A program made the position numbers and the translations under genes. Of a stretch of 64,000 nucleotides of DNA, positions 38,401 through 51,000 are shown piece by piece. The notes below the pieces were generated by a model. The model did not search any database and was not told where the DNA came from. It saw only the letters and a program-made list of their open reading frames with translations. Source of the stretch: Lates calcarifer. Taxonomy: Eukaryota > Chordata > Actinopteri > Centropomidae. Numbering within the stretch: position 1 is the stretch's first letter; each line of letters begins with the position of its first letter. The stretch covers positions 9,130,276 to 9,194,275 of the forward strand of contig NC_066848.1 of the NCBI RefSeq assembly GCF_001640805.2, written 5' to 3'.

Positions 38401-39676
38401 CATTCATCCATCAATCTATCTACCTTAAGGGGATAGAGGAGGAGACGACAATTGGCAATGAATTTTTAGAGGCCATCCCACTCACAGATTCCATCATAGC
38501 CTGAAAAATTCTGTGAGGTAAAAAAAAAAAAAAAAAAAAAAAAATGAAATTGAGACATGGTAGAATTTATTGCCCAGAAAATTCCATTCTACTATCTGAT
38601 TTGAAAAGTCCAGTCCTCCTAGCTTCAGAAAATCTATTTCCCCACATTTTAATACCCCAGCATAGCAGTCCTCATAATTCATTCGAGTGTGTTAAGCTCA
38701 GTTTTATTAGATCTGAAACAAATTTTGGTGGGGATCCTATAGGTCATTAACCATGGAGTAATTTTATCCTTGTTTCCCTAATGATGCCATAATGGTGAGT
38801 GAATTTCTTAACTAAAGACCAAAGAACATTGTGAAGGTCAGCTTCATCTGCAGGCTCCTTCAAGCGCTTCTCAGAGAGATTGGAAAAGTCGCACATTTTT
38901 GAGGAGTCATTAATAACCTTAAAGCTGAGAGCCTATTTGCGTTCTCGCTCTCTACCTTTTAATTTCCCTGCTTTTTCACTCTCTCTCTCCTGCTCTCTGT
39001 CTTTTTTCCCTGTTCTTTGATTGCCCTCATGCAGAAAGAAAGGAATGCTGTGTGTATGTGTGTGTGCAAACGGGCTAGAGAAAGCCAGAGAAAAAGAGGG
39101 AGCGAGCAGAAATGGTAGTGCAGTGACATACAGATCCCAGATGTGATGCTGCTATAATTTGAATTTTATGCCTTTGTTATCGCTTTAATCATTTTCTTTA
39201 TTCGTTTTGTTTCAGTGGTCTGGGAGAGACACCTGATAGGGTAAACCACCTAGGGACCCATTTTTATTTGGAATGTGGTGCAAGGTCTAATTAGAATTTG
39301 AATTTTGCTGAGCCTTGAAATGGCTGGTACTTTATCCTGATCGCCTTAGATATTGTTCCAAGTCAATCATTTGTCATCGCAAAGCATGCTGGGAAGGTTC
39401 TGCTAATGAAGCCCTGGGTTTCTTCGCCATTTTTTTGCTGCCCTGGCATTTTTGTCCATTTAGGCAGCCTGATGTGAGGACGACAGTGGTTATATATCCA
39501 TGTTACGACACCAGCAGAAGCACAGTGTGGTTGGACTGATGGTGTCACATCCATCTGGGGTCTGTCACCATTCAGCATCAACACACTGGGGGTGTAAAGT
39601 ATCTGAGTCTTTTATATTGTGCATTTTCTTTCATCACAGAACATAGTCAGAGGGTTAGCTCTTTATTCATATTCTG
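35419..39676. other. Intergenic desert, no gene supported
   Basis: No exon supported. Homopolymer runs occur at about 36486-36504 (T) and 38520-38544 (A). The block 36.8-37.9 kb and the region around 38.75-38.95 kb are repeat-poor and look like possible conserved noncoding sequence. Confidence 0.35.
38520..38544. repeat. Poly-A tract of about 25 bases
   Basis: Continuous A run. No recognisable retroposon body lies upstream. Confidence 0.95.
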
Positions 39677-40075
39677 CATATGGTAGAATGTAACTAACAC
39701 ATGATGCTTTGTTATGCTAAGTACAATTTTACCTTTTCTTTACTTGAGTATTTCTACTCAGTACTACTTTATACTTCACCTCCACTCACATTTCAGGGGT
39801 AAATTATACTTTTTACTACTCTACATTTATGTTATATTTGCTTTGTATAGTATTATTATATATTGTTATTTTACACATAAAACAGACAAACATGATCAGT
39901 TCAGAAAATCTCATAGAAACTCTTTTTAAAACCCAACCTCAACAAGTACATCTCACATGGGCTTCAATAATAATGATCAAATAAAATAATAACACTGACA
40001 GTAATTAGTATTTTTACGGTGTAGTATTGCTACTCTTACTCAAGTGAGTGATCTAAAATACTTTTTTCAGCACTG
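39677..40075 (+). mobile_element. hAT-like nonautonomous DNA transposon copy (TACTTGAGTA family)
   Basis: The left part reads GGTAGAATGTAACTAA then TTTACTTGAGTATTTCTACT, CTACTTTATACTTCACCTCC, CACATTTCAGGGGTAAATTA and TACTTTTTACTACTCTACAT, in the order I know from an abundant teleost short transposon whose ends begin CAGTG. The right end reads AAAATACTTTTTTCAGCACTG. It is about 400 bp with no coding capacity. No 8-bp target duplication is evident, so the exact left end is uncertain. A second copy in the opposite orientation lies at 59772-60522. Confidence 0.7.
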
Positions 40076-42170
40076 GTCAAAGTACACTGTAAAAAGTAGT
40101 TTAAATGAATTCCACCTTGACCAGCTACAACATAGAAATGCTGCTTACATTTTAATGCACCAGTATTAATGATTTAAATAATATAACATACATGACAACG
40201 CAACATATGCAAGTTTTTAAATACAGGACTTTTGCTCATATTGCAGACAATTAAAGAGTTTCAAATAAAAACGAAGAATAACTCAACTACTGTCTAAGTA
40301 CTACATGGAAAGAATCACACACACAGACAAGCTCAACTATAAATACGAATGTGTGTTTTGTATGCAGATTCTCATTCCTATTCATTCTAGAAACAGAACG
40401 CCTCCAAGTTTATGTTACTTGTCTCAAGAATGTTCTCCCACAGTGTGAGTACGTATGTGTGTGTGTCTCTCATTTAGATGGATTCCTCCCAGGGACAGGG
40501 GACTACTGGCTGTCCTGTACGTCACTGTGTGAACAGGAGAAGGTAATGGTGTTTTGTCACAGCCTATCTGGGTTAACGTGTGTCCTCCTCTCAGGTCCCC
40601 TCCGATGCATTTTATTTCCCGAGTGCCTCCTTTGGAGAGATTGGAGTTGACAGGCGTTAACATTTAGAAATGTACCAATAAATGGCATTCATGGGTGCTG
40701 ATATGCAGTTTGCTGGTGGTACATGAAGAGTAGTGCGGCTGCTTATGTGTGCAACACTGGAATATTAACTCGAAGGTAGTAATAATCTATTAATTATGAT
40801 ATAGTTTCACTATGCTGGTGGATAACACATAGAAGGGGTTTGTTTCTTTCTCAATTATGCAAAATGTTTGGTACTCAGTTGTATTATAAATTGTTTTCCC
40901 TCAGATCTGCTTGAGCGGGCAGGTATCTCTCGACCATACACGCGAGACTAGACTTTTCTGTTAATTGTGTTTAAATCTAATTGGAACTGAAGTAAAAAGT
41001 CTGGAAAGCCTGCTTTGAACTCCTCTGAAAATAAAATAAAATTCTTCTGACAAGATGATGGATCACCTGTAAGTCTACCTGACACTGAAATTAGGGTTTT
41101 TAATGACATGCTGCCTCCTCCTAGATGTGAAATTCAAATTCCCTCCCTGGTCTCCCTCCCTGTCGTCACCTGTCCCTTTGACTCGCGTACGCCAAACACA
41201 GGCACTTTGTCTTTGTCACTGGGAGCAGGACAATGTTTTTCACCAGCAAGCTTTTGTATTAACCAATCTCATATGGAACTGAGGACATAGCTCATTGAGC
41301 ACCGTGTTGTTGTTACGTGAGCGTATTTTTCCTTTCATAGGGAGCAGGCACAGATTTCTTGTACCACTCATTTTATCCCCACTGTAGAGACCTCCTTATT
41401 GTTCTGTACACCATTAAAACTGAATTCAATTTATAGATCAGCTAAAGAAAATGAATTATATTTATAAAATAAAATAAAAAATATGCACATAAATACACAT
41501 TTCATGGATGTGATATTAAAAGATGCCTTAAAATTGCAGTATTATTGGTGTAGTCAGCCACAGAGTAAATTAATACTGCACTGAAGGACTTGATCTTGAT
41601 ATCTGAGCTCTCCTGGCACAGCGGATGACGGTGGTACGGTGTCACCTGTAATCAGGTGTGGCACCTCTCATGAACACCCGCACTGGCTCGCCTGTCACCC
41701 TACGATGCTCTGTTTCAAAGGGGGCCACAGTAATCCATCCTGAAGCATGAAGGAAAGGCCCAGGCTGGCTCTGGGACTGGGGGCAGCGAGAAGCAAATGA
41801 AAAATCAATGCTACTGTGACACATTAACTTATCCCCCAATTTCATAACTGGCATTAGGTGTCAGGAGAAATCTGTAGTGTGGAGGTGCCTATTTGGGCCT
41901 TATTGGCTTTCATGGCCACTGTGTGCTCTCAGCTGGTGGAGGAAGTGGGCGAAAATGGTGAGTTGTAGAAAAATAATAACAGACAATGAAAACTCAAGGA
42001 CTTTATCAGTTGTTGCTGGTGGACCTGGACTAGTGAGCAACATGCAGTGATCATTCAATAATACTGACAAAAAATCAGGAGGATTATATTTATACCTGTG
42101 CAAATGTATTACTGTACATATAATTATCACACATTATAAGTGTTTATGCAACCTTGTCTCTTAATGTCCT
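40076..42170. other. Intergenic DNA, no gene supported
   Basis: No coding exon or repeat element recognised. The part at about 41580-41860 is repeat-poor and holds an E-box palindrome, listed separately. Confidence 0.35.
41643..41658. promoter_or_regulatory. Inverted E2-box pair CACCTG-TAAT-CAGGTG
   Basis: Two perfect inverted CACCTG hexamers are separated by four bases. CACCTG/CAGGTG is the site class bound by ZEB and Snail zinc fingers and by some bHLH factors. The functional reading is inference. Confidence 0.3.
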
Positions 42171-42174
42171 AATT

Positions 42175-42620
42175 TAAATGACCATATAGGTCGCTTGTCT
42201 CTACCCTTGGATACAACCCATGGGAACGTACCAGAGGCAGGTGTATTCATCATTGTGGTAACAATAATAAACATGCAGTTACGGTTAACACACAAAATAA
42301 CTTGGTTATGTTGAGGAAAAGATCATGGTTTGGATTAAACTAAGTACCTCCTTGAGGTTAGAAGGCCTTTGTCATTATGGTTACAATAATAAACAAGTGC
42401 TTAAGTTTGTTGAATGGCCATGAGTAAAGGAAACCATAACCAATGGTTTTTTACAGGACAGTCTCATCCTGCATTAGGATACGTGTGGATTTAGTCAACA
42501 AAAAGACTTTGGTTAAGGTTAGGGAAAACAATGGTGGCTTTGGTGAAATGTTAATAACCAAGACCACCAACATTAACCAAGTGCTTTGAGTTCCTAAACA
42601 TAACCATTAAAATGTTAATC
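42175..42620 (+). repeat. Teleost interspersed repeat with GGTTAAGGTTAGGG core
   Basis: Recurring units such as AAAGATCATGGTTTGG, TAAGTACCTCCTTGAGGTTAG, GGTTAAGGTTAGGGAAAACA and GTTACAATAATAAACAAGTG are internally similar and resemble a dispersed teleost repeat. The TTAGGG-like motif is part of the repeat and not a telomere. A related inverse fragment lies at 13975-14160. Confidence 0.55.
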
Positions 42621-44363
42621 ATGCTGTAGTTGCAGGAAAAACAAATTAAATACATTGTCAGTGTAAAACATTTTGCAGATTTGTTTTCCAAGATCTTGGC
42701 AGATAGGTTCATTAAAGAAGACTTCTCATCATGTTAAATTACTTGCTGTTGCAAATTAGAAGTCTTTACCCTAATTTCCAGGAGACTGGGTTGGTGTATG
42801 ACAGGTATAAGTCACTTTCAAGACTTAAAATTGTTAACTTCTGCATTTTAGTTACATGGAATCATTTATTTGTGACATAAATAATTAAAAAAGGAATTTA
42901 GAGGAGAAATAAAGGAGAATTGAATTAAGAAAATGACACATTTTATTGCTCTCTAGGTCTCTCTAGTTCAAAATAAGCTTTGTGTTCATCTGTCACATCA
43001 TAACAACAATAATCTACAGCGACTCAGTGGAAATAGTGGAGAGAAAAATAGCCTTCACTTGGAGAGCCGGTCTAATCAGTACTCTCTCTCAACTGTTAAA
43101 TGTATTTAAACACTAAATTAACAACCCATAAAGGGCCTCTGGTACACTACATTCAAATTAGAGCCAGTTCTTATTTACTGCCACAGAACTGCAAAAGTGA
43201 CACTTTCCCTGATCACATTAAGAAAAGCAACCGAGTGACCTTGGCATAATGGAGGTGGATGAGATATGAGTGCCACCACCCTCATCCTCAAAAACACACA
43301 GATTCCCTGTATCCTCAGCCAGCAGGCAGGGATGGAAAAAAAGAGAGAATGATAGAAAGAGGATGACTGTCCTCATCTACGGTGTCATTAAATCATCAGC
43401 TAATGGTGTTAGCATCAGTTCAGCTAGTAATGCTGAGGCAAACCAGTGAGATTTATGAGAGTGACATCTGAGAGTTAGAAAACAGAAGAAAGAGAGAAAC
43501 ACTCCAGGAGCCTCGGTCTTAGTTTTAGGAAAAGCCCAGCCAGCCTGCAGTTCACCTCTAAGTTCTGTGCCGGGGGTGTTGGTGTCATCTTGTTTAGTGG
43601 GAGTTGATCGTTCACATATTTAATGCTTTAATTACACCTCAACAGCTGTGCACAGTGATTTAAGTTTATGGATGTGAAAGCTCTTAATTATGAAGCAAAA
43701 CGCATAAAGTCATTTCTGATGGTGGATGCAGACAATTAAATTTATTTAAGATTTTCTGCAGAGGCAGAGTAAACGGCTTTCTGAAAATGACCCTTACTGA
43801 AATGCACAATATGCTGTAATGTGCTCTATAATGTATGATCAGTGTGAACAGAAGGCATCAATCAAGAGGCATCATGGGAAAGTAAAGAAGAAATCCTTTT
43901 TATTTTTATATACCACATTTATAGCATACAAAGGACAGTCTCTCAAAACGCTGAAGGACAAGAGAGGGACAAATATGTGAGTCTCAGGCCAAAGAGACTT
44001 ATGTTGGGATTTGAGGGGCCCTGACATTGGGGATTTAGTTTTACATAGACCAGGACTACTGCCTGCTTTCTGATAGTGGTGGCAGTGGGAAGTTCTTATT
44101 GGGCACAAACAAACAATGGGAAGAAACACAAATATCTAATCTTAACTCACATCTTCATCTTATTGTGGATTATAATATTGCTTGCCATGTCCGTGTGGTA
44201 TATGTAGAAGATGTTTTGCAAATCTCCATTTATTTTTTACTTGCATAAATGAACCATAGAAAACGCATTTCTAATGCATGGAATTTAACGTGTGCAAATT
44301 CTGGTTATTTGTGTACACATGCACTTCTACAGAGGGCTTAAGTTTGTTGACCTCCTTAACACG
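42621..44363. other. Intergenic DNA, no gene supported
   Basis: No exon supported. The block at about 43.0-43.8 kb is repeat-poor and possibly regulatory; nothing else recognised. Confidence 0.35.
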
Positions 44364-44464
44364 TTTTTTTGTTTGTTTGTTTTGTTTTGTATTTTTTGGT
44401 TTTTTTGTTTGTTTTTGTTTGTTTTGTTTTGGTTTGTTTGGTTTTTTTTTGTTTTTTTTTTTTG
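44364..44464. repeat. T/G low-complexity tract (GTTT)n
   Basis: About 100 bases of T runs broken by single G. It lies directly before the BED-finger relic. On the minus strand it yields Lys/Asn/Gln-rich open frames that are artefacts. Confidence 0.95.
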
Positions 44465-44465
44465 T

Positions 44466-44552
44466 ATGAGCGCAACTTCCTCCCATAATTCCGGCGCGAG
44501 TGTTGACCGCTCGGGGTGAAAGGTGAAAGGCGAACCTAACGCGGTTACCGCG
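44466..44552 (+). other. GC-richer leader of the ZBED relic
   Basis: The 90 bases between the T-rich tract and the ATG hold many CpGs (CCGGCGCGAG, GCTCGGGG, AACGCGGTTACCGCG), unlike the AT-rich surroundings. They probably belong to the inserted element's 5' UTR or promoter. Confidence 0.4.
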
Positions 44553-44909
44553 ATGACTGTGGAGACATCCAATGGTGTGCTTAGCGGAAGTTTTCGTTTT
44601 AAACAGGTTCCAGATGAAAGTGTACTTAAAACCAAAGTTGTGTGTCCACGGTGCAGGGATGAACTGTCTTTCATCGAGGCACAACGCGTCTGAAGTACCA
44701 TCTTCGGGCAAAGCATATCTTTGCTAATGTTGGTAGCACCGAGCCTGGATGTAGCCGCGTTCGTCAAACTACACTGGGAGAGTTCAGCCGGGGTAGGCCT
44801 GTCAACAACACGAGGACTATGCTAACTAATGCTATCGCAAAGTGGACTGCAGACCCAACAACACTGTTGAAGACCAAGGGCTTCAGCGGCATTATCCAGA
44901 TCACATCAG
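44553..44909 (+). pseudogene. Broken first exon of a hAT/ZBED-type BED zinc-finger transposase gene
   Basis: From ATG 44553 the frame encodes GSFRFKQVPDESVLKTKVVC then PRC, with the cysteine pair of a BED finger at residues 31 and 34, and stops at TGA 44691-44693. The continuation lies in another frame: LKYHLRAKH (histidine pair of the finger), then a TTLGEFSRGRPVNN-type linker and TNAIAKWTA, with a KGFSGIIQITS end, to 44909. There the consensus donor TCAG|GTGAGT follows. Family members read ...F-HR--T--LKYHL-AKH across this point, so about one base has been lost near 44669-44672. BED fingers of this kind bind transposon ends in hAT transposases and occur in domesticated ZBED proteins. The catalytic exon is not found downstream. 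It is probably a dead copy, though a sequencing error cannot be excluded. Confidence 0.8.
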
Positions 44910-45000
44910 GTGAGTCATCATACAAGACACCTTCGAGGGGAACTATTGTCATAAGAATATGTGAATTGTGTTGCCGTGGAACGAAAGCCAATTAGTTTTA

Positions 45001-45064
45001 ACCCCCCCCCCCATAAATAAATAAAATGAAATAAATAAATAAATGCATACATATAAATAATAAA
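45001..45064. repeat. Poly-C run followed by (AAAT)n
   Basis: A C run at about 45002-45012 is followed by imperfect ATAAATAAATAAA repeats, about 90 bases after the ZBED exon donor. Confidence 0.9.
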
Positions 45065-48000
45065 AGTATATAATAAAAGTAAATGCTAGGATATTGAACT
45101 GGTGATTAATCACAACCTATTATTGTGATTAACTCAGTTAAAACTTAGAATCACTTGATAGCTCTAAAAAACACATCTACAGTCATAATGTCCAAGTTTC
45201 AAACAGGATGACTTCCTCTTGATAGCTCAGGCAAAAATGAAACACCACCACTAACTGTAAACCCTTTCAGAATAATGCTGTTATTTGTCAGATGAGATAT
45301 ATATGTCGTCTACTGGTCACTGACAACCTTACATGTTAAGAGTACTGATGTGCCTTTACAGTCAAGTTCTACTCGTATTATTATTGTTTGTGCAGTTTGG
45401 TAACAGAAACGTTTCTTTTTCTCTCAGCGCCCTTTATTCTCTCTTTTTCTCTCTCTTACAATCTTTTTAAAACTCTGTCCTTTTTTGCTCAGTTGAGTTA
45501 GTTGAGGCCTGGACTGATGATTTAAAATAAAGTATTTCCCTTAAATGTTTTTTAAAAGCTGCAGGAGCCATAATATCATGGCCATTATTGATGACATTAT
45601 TATTATGTATAGGATCTCTCAGTGAATTATAACCCATGATCTGTCATTTTTCCTGTTATTGGCACTGCAAGTTGTAAAGGTTAGGTAATTTATTTTAATG
45701 TTTAATGTGTCAGCTGGTATTGCTATGCACTACTGTCCCAATATATTCCACACTTAAAGGCATTATTATTCCATTTTACTCCAGCTCACAATCCTGGAAA
45801 AGTACTTGTCATGAATAATCTACAAAGTCTTATTTAATTGTCTTTGGGCCTTTCAGTGGTTGATACTCTTTCCTGTAGGTCAGAGTGAAAACCGAAAACC
45901 AATAACGGATTATAGCAAAATAATTTCTTTTTCTTTTTTTTTTAAATGACCTAATCAGAGTCACCACACACAACCAATATAAAATTACTTCTTTTGCCAG
46001 AAATCCATTTTTTTAGGTAATCATTTATACAAATCTTGCTCAAATCAGCCTACAAATGTGTTTTACAGTGAAATAAATATGCAATTTTGTTGGATATATT
46101 TTCTTTCATTTAAGTTTTTTTTTTTATTAAACCATGAAAAATAGGTGGACAGATTCTGCAATATGAAACATGGAACACAGCTACAGAAAAAGGCCCCACA
46201 TACAAAGACATTTCTGTACAGCATATTCCCCAAAGATGAATAGCTGTTTGGTGGTATGGTCGTGCAGAACAATGAGAAGGATTTCAGGAAAATGGGCTTT
46301 GGGGTGGCATTGTACGCATACATTGCGGAGTTGGGGGGTGGGGGGAATCAGCACGCTTGAGCGCATTTAAATTTACACAAACTCTCTAGGAATGACAGTG
46401 ATAAATGTTACACTCTATTCTACAATATGTTTAATGCATAGGTCTGAGGAGTTAAGTTTTCCCCTCTGGTACAAGGCTGCTGTTGTAGTTACCACTATAT
46501 GTTACATCAGATTCCCTTCCATTAAAATGCCAAGTGGCACAGTGAAGACAGCAGGAGAATATGACACTGAATTTGTTTACCTGTCACCTTCTTCCATCCT
46601 TCATTTTTTTTCTCCTTTTGTGTGCACATGTCGGTGTGTGTATGACTCTGTGAGTGCATGTGTAAGAGGTCAGGCTTGACACATGTTCTCCTTTATATCA
46701 GGACAGAAGATAAAGAAACATAAAACAAACAAACAAAAAAATTATTAATAACACTTCTCTGTCCATGCAAAGAATACATACAACATTTTCTGATGTACTT
46801 TGCTTTACTGATCAAACCTTAGCAAATGCATTATGGTACTGTAACGATGGTCTGTCAGGCCTCTCAGGAAAAAAAAAAATCTATCCTTATCACTGAAGAA
46901 ATTCAACTGTGACTGGTCACATCGTGGTGTATTTCCTGTGCTCTGCCTATGACTGTCACAAAACAACCAGACCACTGCTGGTGACACTCATGGAAAAATG
47001 TATAAGCTCTCTCCCTCGCTTTCTCTCTCTCTTTTTCTCTGTCACACACACACTCACATTCATACACATACAGTACGTACGGAGTGAGGCACTTGTGTGG
47101 ATTATAAGCAAGTGTATGTTGGAGTCTCTGACCTGCATTTGATCTCTTGTAAGCAGGGTCTGCATGAGCAGCTGAGTGTACTTCTACTGTACGTGTACCA
47201 CTGTAAGCACTGATAAGATAGCGTGCAAGCTTGATCTCTCATAAGGATAAGTGTTTTGGCTCACAGTGCACTTGGAAAGACACGGTAACACCTGAGTGGA
47301 TGTTTTTAAAGTATACCGTATACCAGGGTGCCACCGTATGTATCAGTGAACCAACTAGGGATTATACACACACACACATACACAAGTACTTTTTATATTT
47401 GCCTGTGCCCTGTAGGTTTTGAAGATATGTTTCTGAGATCTATTTTCTTTTTCTTTTTTTTTTTTTACATACTGTACTGTAGCCAGGATCTGATTTAATT
47501 TGCATTCACTCATCACAATAATACAAAAATTTAATCTTTGCCATCCTACCTGTTAAAACCTTAAAAGTTCTTCAGACACATGAGTTTGTTTACCCAATGC
47601 TGTTCATCATGTATCACATGTTCCTGTTGTTTTTTTTTGTTTGTTTTTTTGTTTTGTTTGGGAGTGGTTATGCTATTCCTCTTTATGAAACTGTAGAAAT
47701 TATTTGCAGTTGGGAGTTTCTTTGTGAGTTGACACTTTTGACTTTGGTCATAAAACATTTGCTTAACACTTAATTCAAAATATCACTCTGTTCATGATAT
47801 TCTAGACAACTTTATTGAAATACATTTTTCCACCCATCGTACTCATCTTGTTGTTTTTGAAATGTTGTGTCTTGTAGCACACGTTTTCCCTCATCTGAAC
47901 AAAACAGTATTATCATTGTACAAGTGCAGGAGTGGGTGGTTCAAGCAGCACACAACCATTATATTCTTTAGTTTTATGACCCATACAATAGCCTGGGCCA

Positions 48001-51000
48001 AGCACAGCTCCTTGTGTACTGTAGTAGGTCCACTGTAAAGCCTGTAATATGTAAACAAACAAGCCCAAACTTTCTCTGATTTACAACATTAGTGGATCTT
48101 GGCCGGGGATCGTTCACCACCTCCAACAGGCCTGAGCCAGCCAGCAATTCCAGTCGCAGACAGCTTGAGCACTTTCGATTTTATACCTCAGCAATTTTTA
48201 TAGCGTCTTTAGCTCTGCACGCACAGACCTCACTATATCCTCTGGAAAGAGGGAGCCCGCGAGAGGCAGGGAGGAAGAGGCAAATAACAATATTGCGTGC
48301 ACGCACAAAAAAAAAACAGGTGTTGATGAAGGATGCTAAGTAGCTAGGTCATGTGACTTGAACTGTTTTGTGCTGTGATTGGACCCTGATGCAGGATGCG
48401 GTGCCGTCCTGGCTTGTGATTGAATTGGCTGATGGTACAGCACTGTCTCAGTGCCTCCCGCTCAGATTAAGTAAGGTAGAGTAGCCAAGCCTCTGAGGGT
48501 TTTAGCATCTGTGCAAGGTTGCTGTAACTGATACTGTGAAGTTATAATTAAAGGTTCCAACTGAGAGAACCTTGCTTGATGCAGTTCACACCTTTCCTCT
48601 CTCCTGCAGGATAACTAGAGGAGTAATGTGGGAGGCAGGATAGCAGCCGAAAACTGCATTTTAACTACTGTCTAAGAGCTTGTTTGTTTCCGTGCAGATG
48701 TGAGTACAGCACTGGAAGGAAAACATTAAGCTACATGAGGTCAATATCTATATATCTCCTCCATTCCAGAATGAAATATTACTCTATATGTGGTCTGTCA
48801 TTATTTACAAGTCACATGCCACTCCAGCAGACAAAAGCTATGACTGTAAAAACCACAGTAAAATCATAAAATGGATAAGTGCTACTTAGTCCCTATAATT
48901 GCATTTCAAAACATATTATTTTTCTATTCTCTTATTTCAGACTCGAAGTACTGATATGCAACTCTGAGTCCATATTTTTCACCTTGTGAGCAAGGTTAGA
49001 GCTTTCGATTGCCACACGCTGTCTCCCATTTTTCATTTACCTGGCAGAAAATCAGATGCGACAGTTAAATTTTGACAGTAGAGAAAATCTACTCTTTACC
49101 ATTAGAGCTAATGTCATGTTTCTGTGCTAATCCCTCATCATTTTTGGGCCTCATTGCCTATTTTTCTCTATGATATTAAGTATTCAAAGCTCATTTACAT
49201 TCTTATTTTTCAATTTGCTGCTGCAGTAGTTTAATTTATTCCATATAATTTCTTTTTCTGAGAGGGACATTAATCATTGACTGTACGTTTTAGTGCCTCT
49301 GGGATTTTTTTAATCAATAAAATAAAGGGATAAAAGCCTCAGCACTGGGCTAGGTTACAAAGGCTGTATGGAGGATTTGTTTTCTTCAGTCCCCTCTGTT
49401 TTACAGGATCTTTACGTTTGTTCAAATTCAATTATCAGTCTTAGTACACCTTATTATTCTGTCTTGTTGATGAATGTGTCCAAGTTCATTATCTTTTTTT
49501 TTTTTTTTTTGGCATATCAATATTTATATATTTCTAGATGTTGTTGCCCCTGGAGAACTTTCCAAAAAAGTTATTTCTATTAGTATTTCTTGGTTTTATT
49601 TGTAAAGCAGTAACAAAAGCATGTCTCAGAAATAACACTCATATCAATAAGAGTCTCCCTGTAATGCTTCTGGTAGTTCTATATTTCTGGTCTGTTAAGC
49701 TGAAGGCCTAACCACTTTCATCCTCTTTCTTCCTCCCTTTTCTTGTTGTTTCTTCATCCTTTCACATTCATTTTATGCTTGGCTATTCCGTAGGCTATCA
49801 GTGTATTAATGCCATGGCTTAAGCCAAACAGCCTCTGTGAGATAAGCCTCCGGGTCGTCATGTGGCTGTTCACAGTTCATACTCTGCTTTCCCCCTTAGT
49901 TGGAAACCCCAAATCATTTAATAATATTAATCTGTTTTTTGTGAGTGTGTGTGTGCGCGCGTGCACGCGTGTGTGTGTGCATTCCATTTTTGAGCTTCTA
50001 AATTTTCTCTGAAAATTTCATTTTCTTGTGGCTAGCAGAGACATTGCACATCTTCATTAGTTATTGACTTGTTTGAGAAGCTTGACCTTCCAAAGGTGTG
50101 AGTGAAGGTGGGGTTTGATCGTTGGTTGATGAAGGGGTCTGCCGAGATGGAGGGGGTCTGTAAACCCTGATACATAATGCTGTGGGCTATAATACTTTGT
50201 GCATGGCTGGTCGCAGGCCTGCTAATCACAAGGAAAAGACCCCACTGTCTCACTCCATAAACCTGGCCCAGTAAGAAGACAGCCATGGGGGCACAATGTC
50301 ACTTGTAAATCCCAAATTAAACTCAACTGCCCAAAGCTCCTCAGCGTAAAAACACCCTCACCTCTATCCTGCCTCCCCATGTCTTCCTTCTCAGCTGCAC
50401 AGGGTGTTTAAAAAAAGAAGAAAGAAAAAAAAAACAGTGAAAGGTGTCCAGGTGTCAACAGTGTCAAGGTTGTGGAGTGGACAATTTGTCCGCTTGTTGG
50501 CCACGTTTGGCTTTATGCATGTATTTCATGCCACAAAGCTTCTGCTGCAACTGGGCCTGCCCACCAGTCCCCTTGCTAAACCATCCCAAACCTTTCATCC
50601 CTGCCTTACAGCACAGGACTTTGTGGAAGTTTATGTTTACAAAAATAAATTATTCCACCGAGAAGTTTCCATGTATCTTTTCTTCATAACCATCACTGTC
50701 TTTGTCGTTTCACAGACTGCAAAGGAATTTCTTTATATGCATAGTGGCTAGTTTGAGCTCGCTATAGGGGAGGGGAAATGGTCTCCTTGAAGGCAATCTG
50801 TTCATTAAGATAATGTGTTAGTTCCAATTAAACTAACATTAAAACGGTCCCCATAAAGAGTTGGAGTCAGCGTTTTTCGTAACTTGCTCTTTTAATTACA
50901 TCGTTCCTCTCCTGTCATTAAGGATATTAAAAATTCATTAACAAGAATAGTACTGCGTCACAGCAACAAATCAGAGAGACTTTCATCTCATGTTGTCAAA

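Noticed and set aside
42505..42530. TTAGGG motif as interstitial telomere sequence
   Set aside because: Single copy inside a dispersed repeat, not tandem telomeric units.
44271..44767. Two overlapping minus-strand open frames of 146 codons each
   Set aside because: They run through the T/G tract, giving Lys/Asn/Gln repeats, and lie antisense to the BED-finger relic, which explains the sequence better.
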